A stretch of 64,000 bases of DNA from Alphaproteobacteria bacterium (lineage in GTDB: Bacteria > Pseudomonadota > Alphaproteobacteria > Rickettsiales > UBA8987), in the NCBI GenBank assembly GCA_030429625.1, contig JAUIFA010000003.1, positions 214,734 to 278,733 on the forward strand. Reading direction: 5' to 3'. The position numbers and the translations under genes were made by a program. The notes beneath the pieces were generated by a model. It was not told the DNA's origin. It did no database searches and saw nothing but the letters and a program-made list of their open reading frames with translations. This document shows, one piece after another, positions 18,057 through 28,854 of the stretch (its first letter is position 1; the number at the start of each line of letters is the position of its first letter).

Positions 18057-19541
18057 CTAACCTATAAAAGATAAAGCATTCTCAATATCTTCTATAATAT
18101 CTTGCGTTGGCTCAAGCCCAATGGAAAAACGTATTAAATGGCGGGGAATACCATGTTTCTCAATATCACTCATTTCATTATAATGCGCTAAAAAGATATA
18201 TGGACAGACAAGGGTAAAATTTGTTCCTAAGCTTGGGCCTTTGCAGAGCGATAAATTGTCATAAAAAATCTGGGCGGTTTGGAGATCTTTTAAAATAATA
18301 GAAAACAAGCCACCATAGCCACCATTGGGTTTTTTAATGGCATCATATTCGGATTTACAGACAAGTTCTGGGTATAAAACCTTCTCAACAGAGCTATCTT
18401 TAAGTAAATATTCTATAATTATTTCAGTTGATTGATTGATATACTTCATTCTATCAGAGAAGTCTATGCTGTTGGCGGACAAGCAATCGATATCCCGTCC
18501 ATAGAAAGTATTTTCATAAGAGGCATTGATAAGATTTTTAACCCGTTGACAGTATTTTGATTGGTTGTTGATGATTAAAGACCCAGCCAACACGTCGCCA
18601 TAACCAGAAAAATACTTTGTTAGACTGGTAATGCAAAGATCAGCATAGTCGTTTAGGTCTACCTGCCAAGCACTCACTGTATCATCTATTATAAGCAGAA
18701 CATCATGCGCTGTAAGCAATTCCGATAACTTTTTTACATCAATAGTTTTTAGCTCTGGGTTGCTAGGAATTTCACAAAACAGCGCCGCTATTTTTTCTGT
18801 TTCCAAAATAGTACGGATATCGCCAATGTAATCCTCGCTGTTAACAAGATGGCAACCACGTCCGAACTTTTCCTGAATTTTTAGAGTGTCTACATAAGGA
18901 AAGCCTAATTGGATTGTTTTACAGTCTTTAGGGTAGAGCTCGTCCAACGCCTTATGTATTTCATAAATGGGAGTCATGCCTGAGGCATAGAGATAGATAT
19001 TTTCTTCTGGCTGCTGGCTTAAGTGACTTAACCTTTGAATAATTTGGCTGTGACTGGTTTCTTTATCGTCTATCACATAATTATTTTCTAGAATATCCTC
19101 TGCCTGTCTTGAACTTAAGATAAGTCCCGTATGTTGCCAAAAATCTTTTGCATGGGAAAAATCTTCTTTGCGAAACAGAGTGGTATAAATACCATGAGGC
19201 TCGTATTTATGAATGTGGCAGATGTTTCCTGTTTTGTCTTCAATATAGTCTTTGCAGAGTTTTGCGCTACGTCTGGAAGGAAAGGCAAGGCAGCCCTGTG
19301 TTATGGGATCACCAAATTTTTTAAGTAAAACAGCAAAGAGTTTTTTTATGGTTGGGTGAAAAGTAAAGCGGGGATAACCAGCCTGTAATGCTTCAATAAC
19401 ACGGGGTTCATTTTCTTCATAACCAATGACATCCTTCCATGTGGGAAGGGACACGGAAACGGCATGTTTCGTATTGGGGAGAGGTTCTCCCAGCCCCCTG
19501 CGTTTGGGCGGTATGTAGTCTTTATGATTCATTCTAAACAC
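18057..19541 (-). CDS. Cys/Met-metabolism PLP enzyme, cystathionine gamma-synthase-like (fungal Str2/Met-7 style)
   Basis: A 494-residue fold-type I PLP enzyme. Its core shows YLYASGMTPIYEIHKAL, IIDDTVSAWQVDL and the Schiff-base lysine in ITSLTKYFSGYGDVLAG (about residue 315). It is about 100 residues longer than ordinary bacterial MetB. The extra N-terminus (LPNTKHAVSVSLPTWKD followed by VIGYEENEP and AGYPRF) resembles the fungal cystathionine gamma-synthases. The family joins O-acyl-homoserine and cysteine. Which reaction this member performs is inference. It stands alone on the minus strand, divergent from nuoA. Confidence 0.85.
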   Translation of the reverse strand: MFRMNHKDYIPPKRRGLGEPLPNTKHAVSVSLPTWKDVIGYEENEPRVIEALQAGYPRFTFHPTIKKLFAVLLKKFGDPITQGCLAFPSRRSAKLCKDYIEDKTGNICHIHKYEPHGIYTTLFRKEDFSHAKDFWQHTGLILSSRQAEDILENNYVIDDKETSHSQIIQRLSHLSQQPEENIYLYASGMTPIYEIHKALDELYPKDCKTIQLGFPYVDTLKIQEKFGRGCHLVNSEDYIGDIRTILETEKIAALFCEIPSNPELKTIDVKKLSELLTAHDVLLIIDDTVSAWQVDLNDYADLCITSLTKYFSGYGDVLAGSLIINNQSKYCQRVKNLINASYENTFYGRDIDCLSANSIDFSDRMKYINQSTEIIIEYLLKDSSVEKVLYPELVCKSEYDAIKKPNGGYGGLFSIILKDLQTAQIFYDNLSLCKGPSLGTNFTLVCPYIFLAHYNEMSDIEKHGIPRHLIRFSIGLEPTQDIIEDIENALSFIG

Positions 19542-19681
19542 TGTGCTGTTTTATTTCGGTCACTACATATTATGTAATAGGAATAAAATCCATACTAAAT
19601 GTAATATATTTACTTGAAATTGTGTTTCTAAAGTTATAGAGAGAGTCAAACTTTAGTTCCTTGGTTTATATAGAGGATTGT

Positions 19682-20062
19682 ATGGATTTTGTATTGTCGG
19701 AATATCTTCCGATTGTAATATTTTTAGCAATTGCTGTCATATTGGCATGTATAATTGTTATTATTCCCCATATTTTGGCCGTACGTCGCCCGGATGCAGA
19801 AAAAAATTCTCAATATGAATGTGGTTTTGAGCCTTTAGGAGATTCACGCAGCCAGTTTGATATTCGATTTTATCTGGTGGCCATTCTTTTTATTATCTTT
19901 GATTTAGAAATTGCGTTTTTGTTTCCGTGGTCTGTGGTTTTGGGCAAATATGCGACTACTCCTGAAATGATGTTTGGATTTTGGTCGATGATGGTATTTT
20001 TAGCCGTGCTAACAGTTGGCTTTATTTATGAATGGAAGAAAGGGGCGCTAGAATGGGAATAA
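19682..20062 (+). CDS. nuoA: NADH-quinone oxidoreductase subunit A
   Basis: A 126-residue membrane subunit with three helices and the diagnostic loop [39 protein letters not shown]. It is the first gene of the complex I operon. I chose the ATG at 19682, preceded by AGAGGA, over a start seven codons upstream with no ribosome binding site. No convincing promoter hexamers stand out in the 140 bases before it. It overlaps nuoB by ten bases. Confidence 0.95.
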   Translation: MDFVLSEYLPIVIFLAIAVILACIIVIIPHILAVRRPDAEKNSQYECGFEPLGDSRSQFDIRFYLVAILFIIFDLEIAFLFPWSVVLGKYATTPEMMFGFWSMMVFLAVLTVGFIYEWKKGALEWE

Positions 20063-20622
20063 AACAGACCTATACGCTTCCTGAATCTGTTCCGGATAAC
20101 GATCAGGATTTTTTTCAAAAAGCATTTTCTGACCAAATGGCAGATAAAGGTTACGTTATGGCCAGCCTGGATTCTCTGGCTAACTGGGCGCGTACAGGTT
20201 CTTTGTGGCCAATGACTTTTGGCTTAGCCTGTTGTGCGGTGGAGATGATGCAGGCGGCAGCGAGTCGATACGATATGGACAGGTTTGGGATGGTGTTCCG
20301 TCCGTCTCCACGTCAGTCAGATGTAATGATTGTTGCGGGTACATTGACAAATAAAATGGCACCGGCTTTGCGCAAAGTATATGACCAGATGCCTGAGCCA
20401 CGTTATGTTATTTCTATGGGCAGTTGTGCTAATGGTGGTGGCTATTACCATTATTCTTATTCGGTAGTGCGTGGGTGTGATCGTATTGTGCCGGTGGACG
20501 TGTATGTACCTGGTTGTCCTCCTACTCCTGAAGGGTTGCTGTATGGTATTTTACAGTTACAGAAAAAAATTCGTAGAGAAGGTCGTGTTATTAATCGTTC
20601 AAAATTAACGGATAAGGCATAG
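20053..20622 (+). CDS. nuoB: NADH-quinone oxidoreductase subunit B
   Basis: A 189-residue peripheral subunit that holds the last cluster, N2, next to the quinone site. The cluster ligands are visible in [12 protein letters not shown] (Cys60, Cys61), [10 protein letters not shown] and [15 protein letters not shown]. The start at 20053 ([10 protein letters not shown]) overlaps nuoA, which implies coupling. Confidence 0.96.
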   Translation: MGIKQTYTLPESVPDNDQDFFQKAFSDQMADKGYVMASLDSLANWARTGSLWPMTFGLACCAVEMMQAAASRYDMDRFGMVFRPSPRQSDVMIVAGTLTNKMAPALRKVYDQMPEPRYVISMGSCANGGGYYHYSYSVVRGCDRIVPVDVYVPGCPPTPEGLLYGILQLQKKIRREGRVINRSKLTDKA

Positions 20623-20625
20623 CCA

Positions 20626-21246
20626 ATGAATGATCAGGCAAAAGATCTACTAAAATATAAAGAGAAGTTGGAAAATAATATTCCAACACAGTTCCATGTG
20701 CGCATGGAGGTAAAAAATGGTGAGATTATTCTTTTGGCGCAATCGGATCAGATTGTTAGGATTCTTAATTATTTGCGCGATGACGGATTGTGTCGCTTTA
20801 AGCAGTTGATGGACATTACGGCGGTAGATTATCCGGGTAGGAATAACCGCTTTGAGATTGTCTATCAATTGTTAAGCATCAAGAACAACCGTCGTATTCG
20901 GGTAAAAATATATGTAGATGAAACCGTGCCTGTTCTCTCGGTAAGTGAGATATTTAGCTCAGCTATTTGGTTAGAAAGAGAAGTGTTTGATATGTTTGGT
21001 ATCAGATTCTCCGGCAATCCTGATTTACGTAGAATTTTAACCGATTATGGGTTTGAAGGCAATCCGTTGCGCAAAGATTTTCCACTGACGGGGTACGTAG
21101 AAGTACGTTACGACAAAGATAAAAAATCTGTGGTATATGAGCCGGTGAAGTTAGATCAGCAATACCGTTCTTTTGATTTTTCCAGCCCTTGGGAAGGCAC
21201 AGAATATGTCCTTCCTGGTGATGAAAAAGCAGGGGAGGTCTCATAA
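20626..21246 (+). CDS. nuoC: NADH-quinone oxidoreductase subunit C
   Basis: A 206-residue subunit (30 kDa) of the peripheral arm, separate from NuoD as in other alphaproteobacteria. The signature [18 protein letters not shown] and [25 protein letters not shown] lie at about residues 114-165. It is tightly packed between nuoB and nuoD. Confidence 0.96.
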   Translation: MNDQAKDLLKYKEKLENNIPTQFHVRMEVKNGEIILLAQSDQIVRILNYLRDDGLCRFKQLMDITAVDYPGRNNRFEIVYQLLSIKNNRRIRVKIYVDETVPVLSVSEIFSSAIWLEREVFDMFGIRFSGNPDLRRILTDYGFEGNPLRKDFPLTGYVEVRYDKDKKSVVYEPVKLDQQYRSFDFSSPWEGTEYVLPGDEKAGEVS

Positions 21247-22425
21247 ATGTCAGAGATTGATATCAAGAATATGACCATCAACTTCGGGCCACAGCACCCA
21301 GCAGCGCACGGTGTGTTGCGGCTGATTCTTGAGTTGGATGGTGAAGTGGTTGAACGTGCCGATCCTAATATTGGGTTGCTGCATCGTGGTACAGAAAAAT
21401 TGATGGAGCATAAAACTTATTCTCAAGCCATTCCTTATCTTGACCGCTTAGATTATGTGGCTCCCTTGCCGCAAGAACATGCGATGTGTCTGGCAGTAGA
21501 AAAGCTTTTGGGCTGTACGGTTCCGTTGCGTGCGCAGTATATTCGGGTGATTTTTGATGAGCTTTCACGTATTTCTAATCATATCATGAATATCACTACT
21601 TTTGCTATTGATGTGGGGGCGACTACTCCGCTTTTATGGCTGTTTGAAGAACGGGAAAAAATCTGTGAATTTTACGAACGTGTTTCCGGTTCTCGTATGC
21701 ATGCAAATTATTACCGCGTGGGTGGTGTGTTTGCTGATCTTCCTAAAGGAATGCTTGAAGACATAGAGGCTTTTGTTAGGGAATTTCCTAAAATGCTTGC
21801 TGACGTAGAAACACTTCTTTCTGACAACCGTATTTTTAAACAAAGAACGGTAGATATTGGCAGGGTTTCTAAGGAAGAAGCGTTAGATTGGGGTTTTTCC
21901 GGTGCGATGTTACGGGCTTGCGGTTATGCGTGGGACATTCGCAAAGCGCAACCTTATGCGGTCTATGATAAGCTGGATTTTGATATTCCGGTAGGCGAGA
22001 ATGGTGATTGTTATGACCGTTATCTCATTCGTGTGTTGGAGATGTATCAGTCTTGCAATATTGTCTTGCAAGCCTGTGAGCAAATTCCTGAAGGGGAAGT
22101 GCGTTGTGTGGATCCCAAGATTACCCCACCAAAACGTGATGAAATGAAAAGTTCTATGGAAGCGTTGATCAACCATTTTAAACTCTTTACTGAGGGGTTT
22201 AATGTGCCTGAAGGGGAAACCTACACTGCAGTTGAAGCACCGAAGGGTGAGTTTGGTATATATTTAGTGTCTGACGGAAGTAATAAACCATACCGTGTGC
22301 ATTTTCGTGCGCCGGGTTTTACGCATCTTGGTGCGTTGGATTTTATGTCACGCGGCCATATGTTGGCGGATGTGTGTGCTGTGCTTGGCTCACAAGATAT
22401 TGTATTTGGCGAAGTGGATAGATAA
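21247..22425 (+). CDS. nuoD: NADH-quinone oxidoreductase subunit D
   Basis: A 392-residue 49 kDa-type subunit that forms the quinone pocket with NuoB. It starts with [18 protein letters not shown], contains [17 protein letters not shown] and ends with [39 protein letters not shown]. It follows nuoC with no gap. Confidence 0.97.
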   Translation: MSEIDIKNMTINFGPQHPAAHGVLRLILELDGEVVERADPNIGLLHRGTEKLMEHKTYSQAIPYLDRLDYVAPLPQEHAMCLAVEKLLGCTVPLRAQYIRVIFDELSRISNHIMNITTFAIDVGATTPLLWLFEEREKICEFYERVSGSRMHANYYRVGGVFADLPKGMLEDIEAFVREFPKMLADVETLLSDNRIFKQRTVDIGRVSKEEALDWGFSGAMLRACGYAWDIRKAQPYAVYDKLDFDIPVGENGDCYDRYLIRVLEMYQSCNIVLQACEQIPEGEVRCVDPKITPPKRDEMKSSMEALINHFKLFTEGFNVPEGETYTAVEAPKGEFGIYLVSDGSNKPYRVHFRAPGFTHLGALDFMSRGHMLADVCAVLGSQDIVFGEVDR

Positions 22426-22443
22426 TAGGGATAAGAACTAAAG

Positions 22444-23058
22444 ATGGCAGTAAGAGAACCGGCATTAGAGCAGCCTAAGGAATATAAAATTTCTGCGGCT
22501 ACTGTAAAAAAAATAAAAGAGATCGTCAAAAAATATCCTGACGGTCGTCAGCGCAGTGCGGTGATGCCAGCGTTGGATTTGGTACAGCGTGAGGCCGGTG
22601 GATGGTTGCCGGTTCCGGCGATGAACGCGGTTGCTGAGTTGCTTGATATTCCTTATATCAAGGTTTACGAAGTTGCTAGTTTCTATACCATGTATAATTT
22701 AGAGCCGGTGGGTGAGCATCTGATTCAAGTGTGTCGCACCACGCCATGTTGGTTGCGTGGTTCGGACAATATTACCAAAGCCTGTAAGAAAAAACTGGGT
22801 ACTGAATTAGGCCAGACCAGCAAAGACGGAAAGTTTACGGTTGTTGAGGTGGAATGTTTGGGGGCGTGTGTTAATGCGCCGATGGTGCAGATTAACGATG
22901 ATTATTTTGAAGATTTAACCGCAGAATCGATGGAAAAAATTATTGATGATCTGGCAGCGGGTAAAAAAATCAAAATTGGCACACAAATTGATCGAAAGAA
23001 TGCCGCACCGGTGGGCGGGGCTACAACCTTAACCGAAGTTAAGAAGGGTGGTAAATAA
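22444..23058 (+). CDS. nuoE: NADH-quinone oxidoreductase subunit E
   Basis: A 204-residue thioredoxin-fold subunit that carries cluster N1a. The Cys ligands are in [12 protein letters not shown] and [33 protein letters not shown] precedes them. A short C-terminal extension rich in Lys and Ala follows. Its stop overlaps the nuoF start (TAATG). Confidence 0.96.
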   Translation: MAVREPALEQPKEYKISAATVKKIKEIVKKYPDGRQRSAVMPALDLVQREAGGWLPVPAMNAVAELLDIPYIKVYEVASFYTMYNLEPVGEHLIQVCRTTPCWLRGSDNITKACKKKLGTELGQTSKDGKFTVVEVECLGACVNAPMVQINDDYFEDLTAESMEKIIDDLAAGKKIKIGTQIDRKNAAPVGGATTLTEVKKGGK

Positions 23059-24347
23059 TGCTTAAAGATTCAGATCGCATATTTACCAATCTTTATGGTC
23101 AGGAAGGAGCGGATTTAAAAGCCGCCAAAAAACGTGGCGATTGGAAAGATACCAAAAAACTTTTGGCCATGGGGCATGATAAAATTATTGAGGAAATTAA
23201 GGAATCAGGTTTGCGTGGTCGTGGTGGTGCGGGTTTCCCAACCGGCTTAAAATGGTCATTTATGCCCAAAGAGTCGTCCAAACCCTCCTATCTGGTCATC
23301 AACGCCGATGAATCTGAGCCCGGAACCTGTAAAGATCGGGAAATTTTACGTCATGACCCGCACAAATTGGTGGAAGGTGCGTTGATTGCTTCTTATGCTA
23401 TGCGTGCGCATGCGTGTTATATTTATATCCGTGGCGAGTTTTATAACGAAGCTTCAGCGATTCAAAAAGCCATTGATGAGGCCTATGAAGATGGATTGAT
23501 TGGTAAAAATGCCTGCGGTTCTGGTTGGGATTTTGACCTTTACCTGCACAGAGGGGCAGGTGCCTATATTTGCGGAGAGGAAACCGCGTTACTTCAATCT
23601 TTAGAAGGCAAAAAAGGCCAGCCACGCTTAAAACCACCTTTTCCTGCGGGTGCGGGATTGTATGGTTGCCCCACAACGGTCAACAATGTGGAATCGATTG
23701 CCGTGGCACCAACAATATTACGTCGCGGAGCTAAGTGGTTTTCTGGGTTAGGTAAGCCAAACAATACGGGTTCAAAATTGTTCTGTATTTCTGGTCATGT
23801 GAATAATCCATGTACGGTGGAAGAAGAAATGAGCATCCCGTTGCGTGAATTAATTGAAAAACATGCCGGTGGTGTCATTGGTGGCTGGGATAATTTGTTA
23901 GGTGTGATTCCGGGTGGGTCATCCACTCCTGTATTAACGAAAACAGTGTGTGACACTATCACCATGGATTTTGATGCGTTAAAAGAAGCCGGATCTGGCT
24001 TGGGTACGGCAGGTTTGATTGTGATGAACCAAGACACCGATATTATTGAAGCTATTGAACGGTTGAGCCATTTCTACCAACATGAATCTTGTGGTCAATG
24101 TACGCCTTGCCGTGAAGGAACGGGCTGGGTATGGCGGATTATGCAGCGCATGGTTAAAGGCGATGCTGAAATTGAAGAAATTGACCAGCTCTTTGAAATT
24201 ACAAAACAAATTGAAGGTCATACGATTTGTGCACTTGGAGATGCGGCAGCGTGGCCGGTGCAGGGCTTGATTCGTAATTTCCGGCCGGTGATTGAAGAAC
24301 GTATTAAAGAATATAAAAAGAAACAAAAGAAAGCGAGGGCGGCTTAG
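23058..24347 (+). CDS. nuoF: NADH-quinone oxidoreductase subunit F
   Basis: The 429-residue subunit that oxidises NADH with FMN. Signatures: the glycine-rich [50 protein letters not shown] and the N3 cluster motif [15 protein letters not shown] with the fourth Cys in [13 protein letters not shown]. It ends two bases before the dioxygenase-like gene that interrupts the canonical nuoF-nuoG order. Confidence 0.97.
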   Translation: MLKDSDRIFTNLYGQEGADLKAAKKRGDWKDTKKLLAMGHDKIIEEIKESGLRGRGGAGFPTGLKWSFMPKESSKPSYLVINADESEPGTCKDREILRHDPHKLVEGALIASYAMRAHACYIYIRGEFYNEASAIQKAIDEAYEDGLIGKNACGSGWDFDLYLHRGAGAYICGEETALLQSLEGKKGQPRLKPPFPAGAGLYGCPTTVNNVESIAVAPTILRRGAKWFSGLGKPNNTGSKLFCISGHVNNPCTVEEEMSIPLRELIEKHAGGVIGGWDNLLGVIPGGSSTPVLTKTVCDTITMDFDALKEAGSGLGTAGLIVMNQDTDIIEAIERLSHFYQHESCGQCTPCREGTGWVWRIMQRMVKGDAEIEEIDQLFEITKQIEGHTICALGDAAAWPVQGLIRNFRPVIEERIKEYKKKQKKARAA

Positions 24348-24349
24348 TC

Positions 24350-25207
24350 ATGCTGGGAGTTTTAAAAAATATTTTTAAATCTTCGGATTCCATTGAATCC
24401 CCACTAAGTGCTGAGCAGCATGCTTTTTGGGAAGAAAATGGCTATCTTGTGTTGCCTGGATTTTTTAACGATGAAAGATTGTCGGATGTTTTGTCAGTGA
24501 TTGATGAAATCTGGGAAGATAAATCCCCTGAGAACCCTCATGTTATTGATATTTTGAGTGGTGCAGAAACAGGAAAGCGTTGTTATATTCGTGATGTGGA
24601 CAACAGTACCCGCAGTGAGGTGTATAAACTTAATGATATTTTTCTTACTTCAGAAAAAGTCCGTCAATTAATTCTTGATAAAGCGTTGTGCAACATTATT
24701 CATGCCTTATATGACGGTGCTCCTTTGGTATGTAATAGCTTGAGTTTTGAGCGGGGTAGTCAACAAGCTTCGCATTTTGATACGTGGTATATGCCCCCAC
24801 CGGAGAAAGATAAAATGGTGGTGAGCTCTATTTTGCTTGAAGACATGCGTAAAGATGCGGGGCCGTTGGAATATTATCCCGGAAGTCATAAGATAGCGCC
24901 TTACGTCTTTTCTCATGGCAAAATCAGCGCCATTGACGAAGAAATGGATGAGTGCTTCAAATATGTGGAAACGCAAATTGCTGAACATCGTTTAGAGAAA
25001 AAGCAGTTTATTGGTAAAAAAGGTGATGTCTTTTTGTGGCACAGTCAATTATTGCACGGCGGTGCACCGATAAAGGATAAATCTTTAACCCGTAAAACCA
25101 TTGTTACCCATTATTGGCGCAAGAAAGACTTTGCTAACCCGCTGGCAGTGGGTAAAGAGCATGACAATGGCTATTATATTAAACGTGAACATCAGAAGGT
25201 TGCTTAA
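24350..25207 (+). CDS. Phytanoyl-CoA dioxygenase (PhyH)-family protein inside the nuo operon
   Basis: A 285-residue Fe(II)/2-oxoglutarate dioxygenase-like protein. The facial triad is complete: His142 and Asp144 in SHFDTWY, His236 in WHSQLLHGGAP, with the 2-oxoglutarate-binding Arg248 in SLTRKTI. FWEENGYLVLPGFF near residue 27 and GPLEYYPGSHK near 171 are also typical of PhyH proteins. It starts two bases after nuoF and ends 12 bases before nuoG, so it is transcribed with complex I. The substrate is unknown. It might hydroxylate a small molecule or a protein (even a Nuo subunit), but that is speculation. Confidence 0.88.
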   Translation: MLGVLKNIFKSSDSIESPLSAEQHAFWEENGYLVLPGFFNDERLSDVLSVIDEIWEDKSPENPHVIDILSGAETGKRCYIRDVDNSTRSEVYKLNDIFLTSEKVRQLILDKALCNIIHALYDGAPLVCNSLSFERGSQQASHFDTWYMPPPEKDKMVVSSILLEDMRKDAGPLEYYPGSHKIAPYVFSHGKISAIDEEMDECFKYVETQIAEHRLEKKQFIGKKGDVFLWHSQLLHGGAPIKDKSLTRKTIVTHYWRKKDFANPLAVGKEHDNGYYIKREHQKVA

Positions 25208-25219
25208 GGATAAAAGAAT

Positions 25220-27292
25220 ATGCCAAAGCTTACTGTAAATGGAAATGAAGTTGAATTTGAACAGGGGATGACAGTGCTTCAGGCGTGTGAAGTTGCCGGA
25301 GAAGAAATTCCACGTTTTTGTTATCATGAGCGTTTAAAAATTGCCGGTAACTGTCGTATGTGCTTGGTACAGGTTGAAGGTGGCCCGCCAAAACCTGCGG
25401 CTTCTTGTGCAATGCCTGCGGGGGATGGCATGGTCGTGCATACCAACAGTGAAATGGTGAAAAAAGCCCGTGAAGGGGTGATGGAGTTTATGTTGATCAA
25501 CCACCCGCTGGATTGCCCTATTTGTGATCAGGGTGGTGAATGTGACTTGCAAGATTTTTCAATTACTTATGGTCGGGGCAAAAGCCGTTATCGAGAAGCC
25601 AAGCGTGCGGTTAAAGATAAATCTTATGGGCCGTTGGTCAAACCCACCATGACACGCTGTATTCACTGTACGCGCTGCATTCGCTTTATGACAGACATTG
25701 CCGGATGTGATGATCTTGGTGGCACTGGGCGTGGTGAAGACATGGAAGTGGGTACATTTATCGAGAAGAATATTAATTCCGAATTGTCGGGTAATATTAT
25801 TGATCTGTGTCCGGTAGGGGCATTAACCTCCAAGCCTTATGCGTTTAAATGCCGTAGTTGGGAGTTGGATCATACCGAGTCGATAGATGTGTTGGATGCG
25901 GTAGGCTCCAATATCAGAGTCGATAGCCGAGGTAATGAAGTGATGCGTATACTTCCGCGTTTGAATGAGGACATTAATGAGGAATGGATTTCAGACAAAA
26001 CCCGTTTTTCTTATGATGGTTTAAAGTTGCAACGTTTGGATCGGCCATACTTAAAACAAAGAGACAAACTAAAATCGGCAAGTTGGAGCGATGTTATCAA
26101 GGCAACAACAGAACTTTTAAAGAAACACAAGGCCGATGAAATGGGCTTTATTGTAGGTGACTTAGCCGATGCGGAATCAATATTGCTTTTCAAACAATTG
26201 GCTCAAAAGCTTGGGGTTAAGAACATAGATTGCCGTCAGGATGGGCAACAGCTTGATGGTGGTGATCGTGCCGCCTCACGCTTTAATACCACCATTGCAG
26301 GAATTGAGCAGGCCGATGCGTGCTTGTTAATTGGTACTAATCCACGTTATGAAGCATCGTTGATCAATGCACGTTTGCGCAAACGTTTCTTAGAGCTGAA
26401 TGGCCAATTCCCTGTAGCGGTAATTGGGGAAGAATCTGATTTAACCTATAAAGTTAATAATCTTGGACAATCACCTGAAATAATAGAAGAAATAATATCA
26501 GGAAAGCATGAATTTTCTAAAGTTTTGAAAAGTGCCAAAGCACCAATGGTCGTCGTTGGGGATGGTGCGTTGACACGCAAAGACGGTGCAGCCATTCTGA
26601 CGAAAGCCAAAGAATTGGCAGACAAATACAATATGATTTCAGAAAATTGGAACGGTTTTAATGTTCTGCACAGCAAAGCATCTCGCATGGCAGGGCTAGA
26701 ACTTGGCTTTGTACCAGAAAAAGGTGCTAAGGACGTTAAGCAAATGCTTGATGCTGCCAGTGAAGGAAAACTAAAAGTCTTGTTTTTATTGGGTGCAGAT
26801 GAGTTGGATTTGACTAAAATAAAAAAGACAAAAATTATTTATATGGGGTCGCATGGAGATAATGGCGCGAATCATGCGGATATCATTCTTCCTGCTGCAG
26901 CTTATACAGAAAAGAATGCTAGCTATTTAAATACAGAAGGACGTTTGCAGCGTACTAGAAAGGCTGTTTTCCCTCCGGGTGAGGCAAAAATTGATTGGGA
27001 AATTCTTAATAACCTGCTTATTAGTGCTGATGCAGAAAATTATGATTCGCTCGAACAGGTGCGCGCGGCTCTGGCAAAGGCTTCTGATGCATTTTCTCAG
27101 ATTGATATGGTTGCTCCGGCTAACTGGCAAAAGAAAAAATCTGGTGATAAAATTCTAAAAACAATGATAAAAGAAACACTTACAAACTTTTATATGACAG
27201 ATCCCATTACACGTGTTTCAAAAATTATGGCAGAATGTACCGATACGTTTATCTTGAATGGTGATGTAAAAAATAAGAAGAAGGCGGCATAG
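25220..27292 (+). CDS. nuoG: NADH-quinone oxidoreductase subunit G
   Basis: A 690-residue 75 kDa-type subunit. The N-terminal ferredoxin domain has PRFCYHERLKIAGNCRMC. The His-Cys3 cluster motif HPLDCPICDQGGECDLQD lies near residue 94, and a 4Fe-4S motif MTRCIHCTRCIRFMTDIAG near 140. The molybdopterin-oxidoreductase-like body follows (LIGTNPRYEASLINARLRKR; HADIILPAAAYTEKNASYLNTEGRLQ). The length is normal for alphaproteobacteria. Confidence 0.96.
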   Translation: MPKLTVNGNEVEFEQGMTVLQACEVAGEEIPRFCYHERLKIAGNCRMCLVQVEGGPPKPAASCAMPAGDGMVVHTNSEMVKKAREGVMEFMLINHPLDCPICDQGGECDLQDFSITYGRGKSRYREAKRAVKDKSYGPLVKPTMTRCIHCTRCIRFMTDIAGCDDLGGTGRGEDMEVGTFIEKNINSELSGNIIDLCPVGALTSKPYAFKCRSWELDHTESIDVLDAVGSNIRVDSRGNEVMRILPRLNEDINEEWISDKTRFSYDGLKLQRLDRPYLKQRDKLKSASWSDVIKATTELLKKHKADEMGFIVGDLADAESILLFKQLAQKLGVKNIDCRQDGQQLDGGDRAASRFNTTIAGIEQADACLLIGTNPRYEASLINARLRKRFLELNGQFPVAVIGEESDLTYKVNNLGQSPEIIEEIISGKHEFSKVLKSAKAPMVVVGDGALTRKDGAAILTKAKELADKYNMISENWNGFNVLHSKASRMAGLELGFVPEKGAKDVKQMLDAASEGKLKVLFLLGADELDLTKIKKTKIIYMGSHGDNGANHADIILPAAAYTEKNASYLNTEGRLQRTRKAVFPPGEAKIDWEILNNLLISADAENYDSLEQVRAALAKASDAFSQIDMVAPANWQKKKSGDKILKTMIKETLTNFYMTDPITRVSKIMAECTDTFILNGDVKNKKKAA

Positions 27293-28324
27293 ATGTTAGA
27301 TCAGGTAATTTCTTTTATTCAAACATTTCCAACAGACTTTCCGGTGTTGTGGATTGTGGTAAAAATATTTACCATTATTTTGCCATTATTAGGTGCGGTG
27401 GCGTATTTGACACTGGCCGAACGTAAGGTGATCGCAGCGATGCAGATGAGGAAAGGCCCAAATGTGGTGGGGCCTTTTGGGTTGTTACAACCTTTGGCAG
27501 ACGGTTTAAAACTGATGTTAAAAGAGGTTATTATTCCTAACCGTTCTAGCCCATTTTTATTTATTCTTGCCCCGATGTTGACGTTTATTCTGGCCTTAAT
27601 CGGCTGGGCAGTTATTCCGTTTAACCAAGATTATGTATTGGCAGATATTAATGTAGGGGTACTCTATCTTTTGGCAATTTCGTCACTAGGGGTTTATGGT
27701 GTCATTATTTCCGGCTGGTCTTCTGGCTCACAATATGGCTTTTTGGGGGCGGTACGTTCGGCAGCGCAAATGGTATCGTATGAAGTGTCCATTGGCTTTG
27801 TGATTATTACTGTTTTATTATGTGTTGGTTCATTAAATCTAACCGATATTGTCAATGCGCAGTCACATAGATGGTTTATTTTTAGCGGTTTATTTCCAAT
27901 GTTTATTGTATTTGTGATCTCCATTTTGGCAGAAACTAATAGACACCCATTTGATTTGCCAGAATCTGAGGCAGAACTGGTTGCTGGTTTTAATGTTGAA
28001 TATTCATCCATGACGTTTGCCCTATTTTTCCTTGGTGAATATGCCAACATGATTTTAATGTCGTCTTTGGCCACAATTCTGTTTTTGGGCGGATGGCACC
28101 CGCTGTTCCACGCGTCAGTGTTGGATTGGGTTCCTGGCTTTGTCTGGTTTGCGTCAAAAGTATGTTTTATCCTGTTTATTTTTCTCTGGGTGAGGGCGGC
28201 CTATCCGCGTTATCGTTATGATCAGTTGATGCGTTTGGGGTGGAAGGTCTTTCTTCCGCTTTCACTGGCATGGGTCATCGGCACGGCAGGCTATCTTGTT
28301 TATTCAAACAAGTTACCGGTTTAG
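27293..28324 (+). CDS. nuoH: NADH-quinone oxidoreductase subunit H
   Basis: A 343-residue membrane subunit at the junction with the peripheral arm. Signatures: [37 protein letters not shown] and [28 protein letters not shown], whose acidic residues line the quinone channel. It begins directly after the nuoG stop. Confidence 0.97.
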   Translation: MLDQVISFIQTFPTDFPVLWIVVKIFTIILPLLGAVAYLTLAERKVIAAMQMRKGPNVVGPFGLLQPLADGLKLMLKEVIIPNRSSPFLFILAPMLTFILALIGWAVIPFNQDYVLADINVGVLYLLAISSLGVYGVIISGWSSGSQYGFLGAVRSAAQMVSYEVSIGFVIITVLLCVGSLNLTDIVNAQSHRWFIFSGLFPMFIVFVISILAETNRHPFDLPESEAELVAGFNVEYSSMTFALFFLGEYANMILMSSLATILFLGGWHPLFHASVLDWVPGFVWFASKVCFILFIFLWVRAAYPRYRYDQLMRLGWKVFLPLSLAWVIGTAGYLVYSNKLPV

Positions 28325-28345
28325 TTAGGATTTAGGAGTATATAA

Positions 28346-28834
28346 ATGAATTTAAAATTACTAATTAAATCTTTTATCCTGTGGGAATTGATGGTTGGAT
28401 TGGCCATTACATTGAAATATTTTTTCAAGCGTAAAGTCACCATTGATTACCCGTATGAAAAAGGGCCGATAAGCCCGCGTTTTCGTGGTGAGCACATGTT
28501 ACGCCGTTATGAAAGTGGTGAAGAGCGCTGTATTGATTGTAAATTATGTGAGGCAATTTGTCCGGCACAAGCGATTACGATTGAAGGTGGTGCGCGGCAG
28601 GATGATGGTAGTCGACGGACAACAAAGTACGACATTGATATGACCAAATGTATTTATTGTGGTTATTGTCAGGAAGCGTGTCCGGTGGATGCAATTGTGG
28701 AAGGATCAAATCTTGAATTTGCCACAGAAAGTCATGAAGAATTACTGTATAACAAAGCAAAGCTTATCGACAATGGTGAACGTTGGGAGTTTGAAGTGGA
28801 ACGTAACATCAAAGCAGATGCAGCGTATAGATAG
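28346..28834 (+). CDS. nuoI: NADH-quinone oxidoreductase subunit I
   Basis: A 162-residue ferredoxin-like subunit that carries clusters N6a and N6b. The two ligand motifs are [16 protein letters not shown] and [33 protein letters not shown] precedes them. TTTAGGAG upstream gives a good ribosome binding site. Confidence 0.97.
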   Translation: MNLKLLIKSFILWELMVGLAITLKYFFKRKVTIDYPYEKGPISPRFRGEHMLRRYESGEERCIDCKLCEAICPAQAITIEGGARQDDGSRRTTKYDIDMTKCIYCGYCQEACPVDAIVEGSNLEFATESHEELLYNKAKLIDNGERWEFEVERNIKADAAYR

Positions 28835-28854
28835 GAACTTGGAGAATTAAATTT

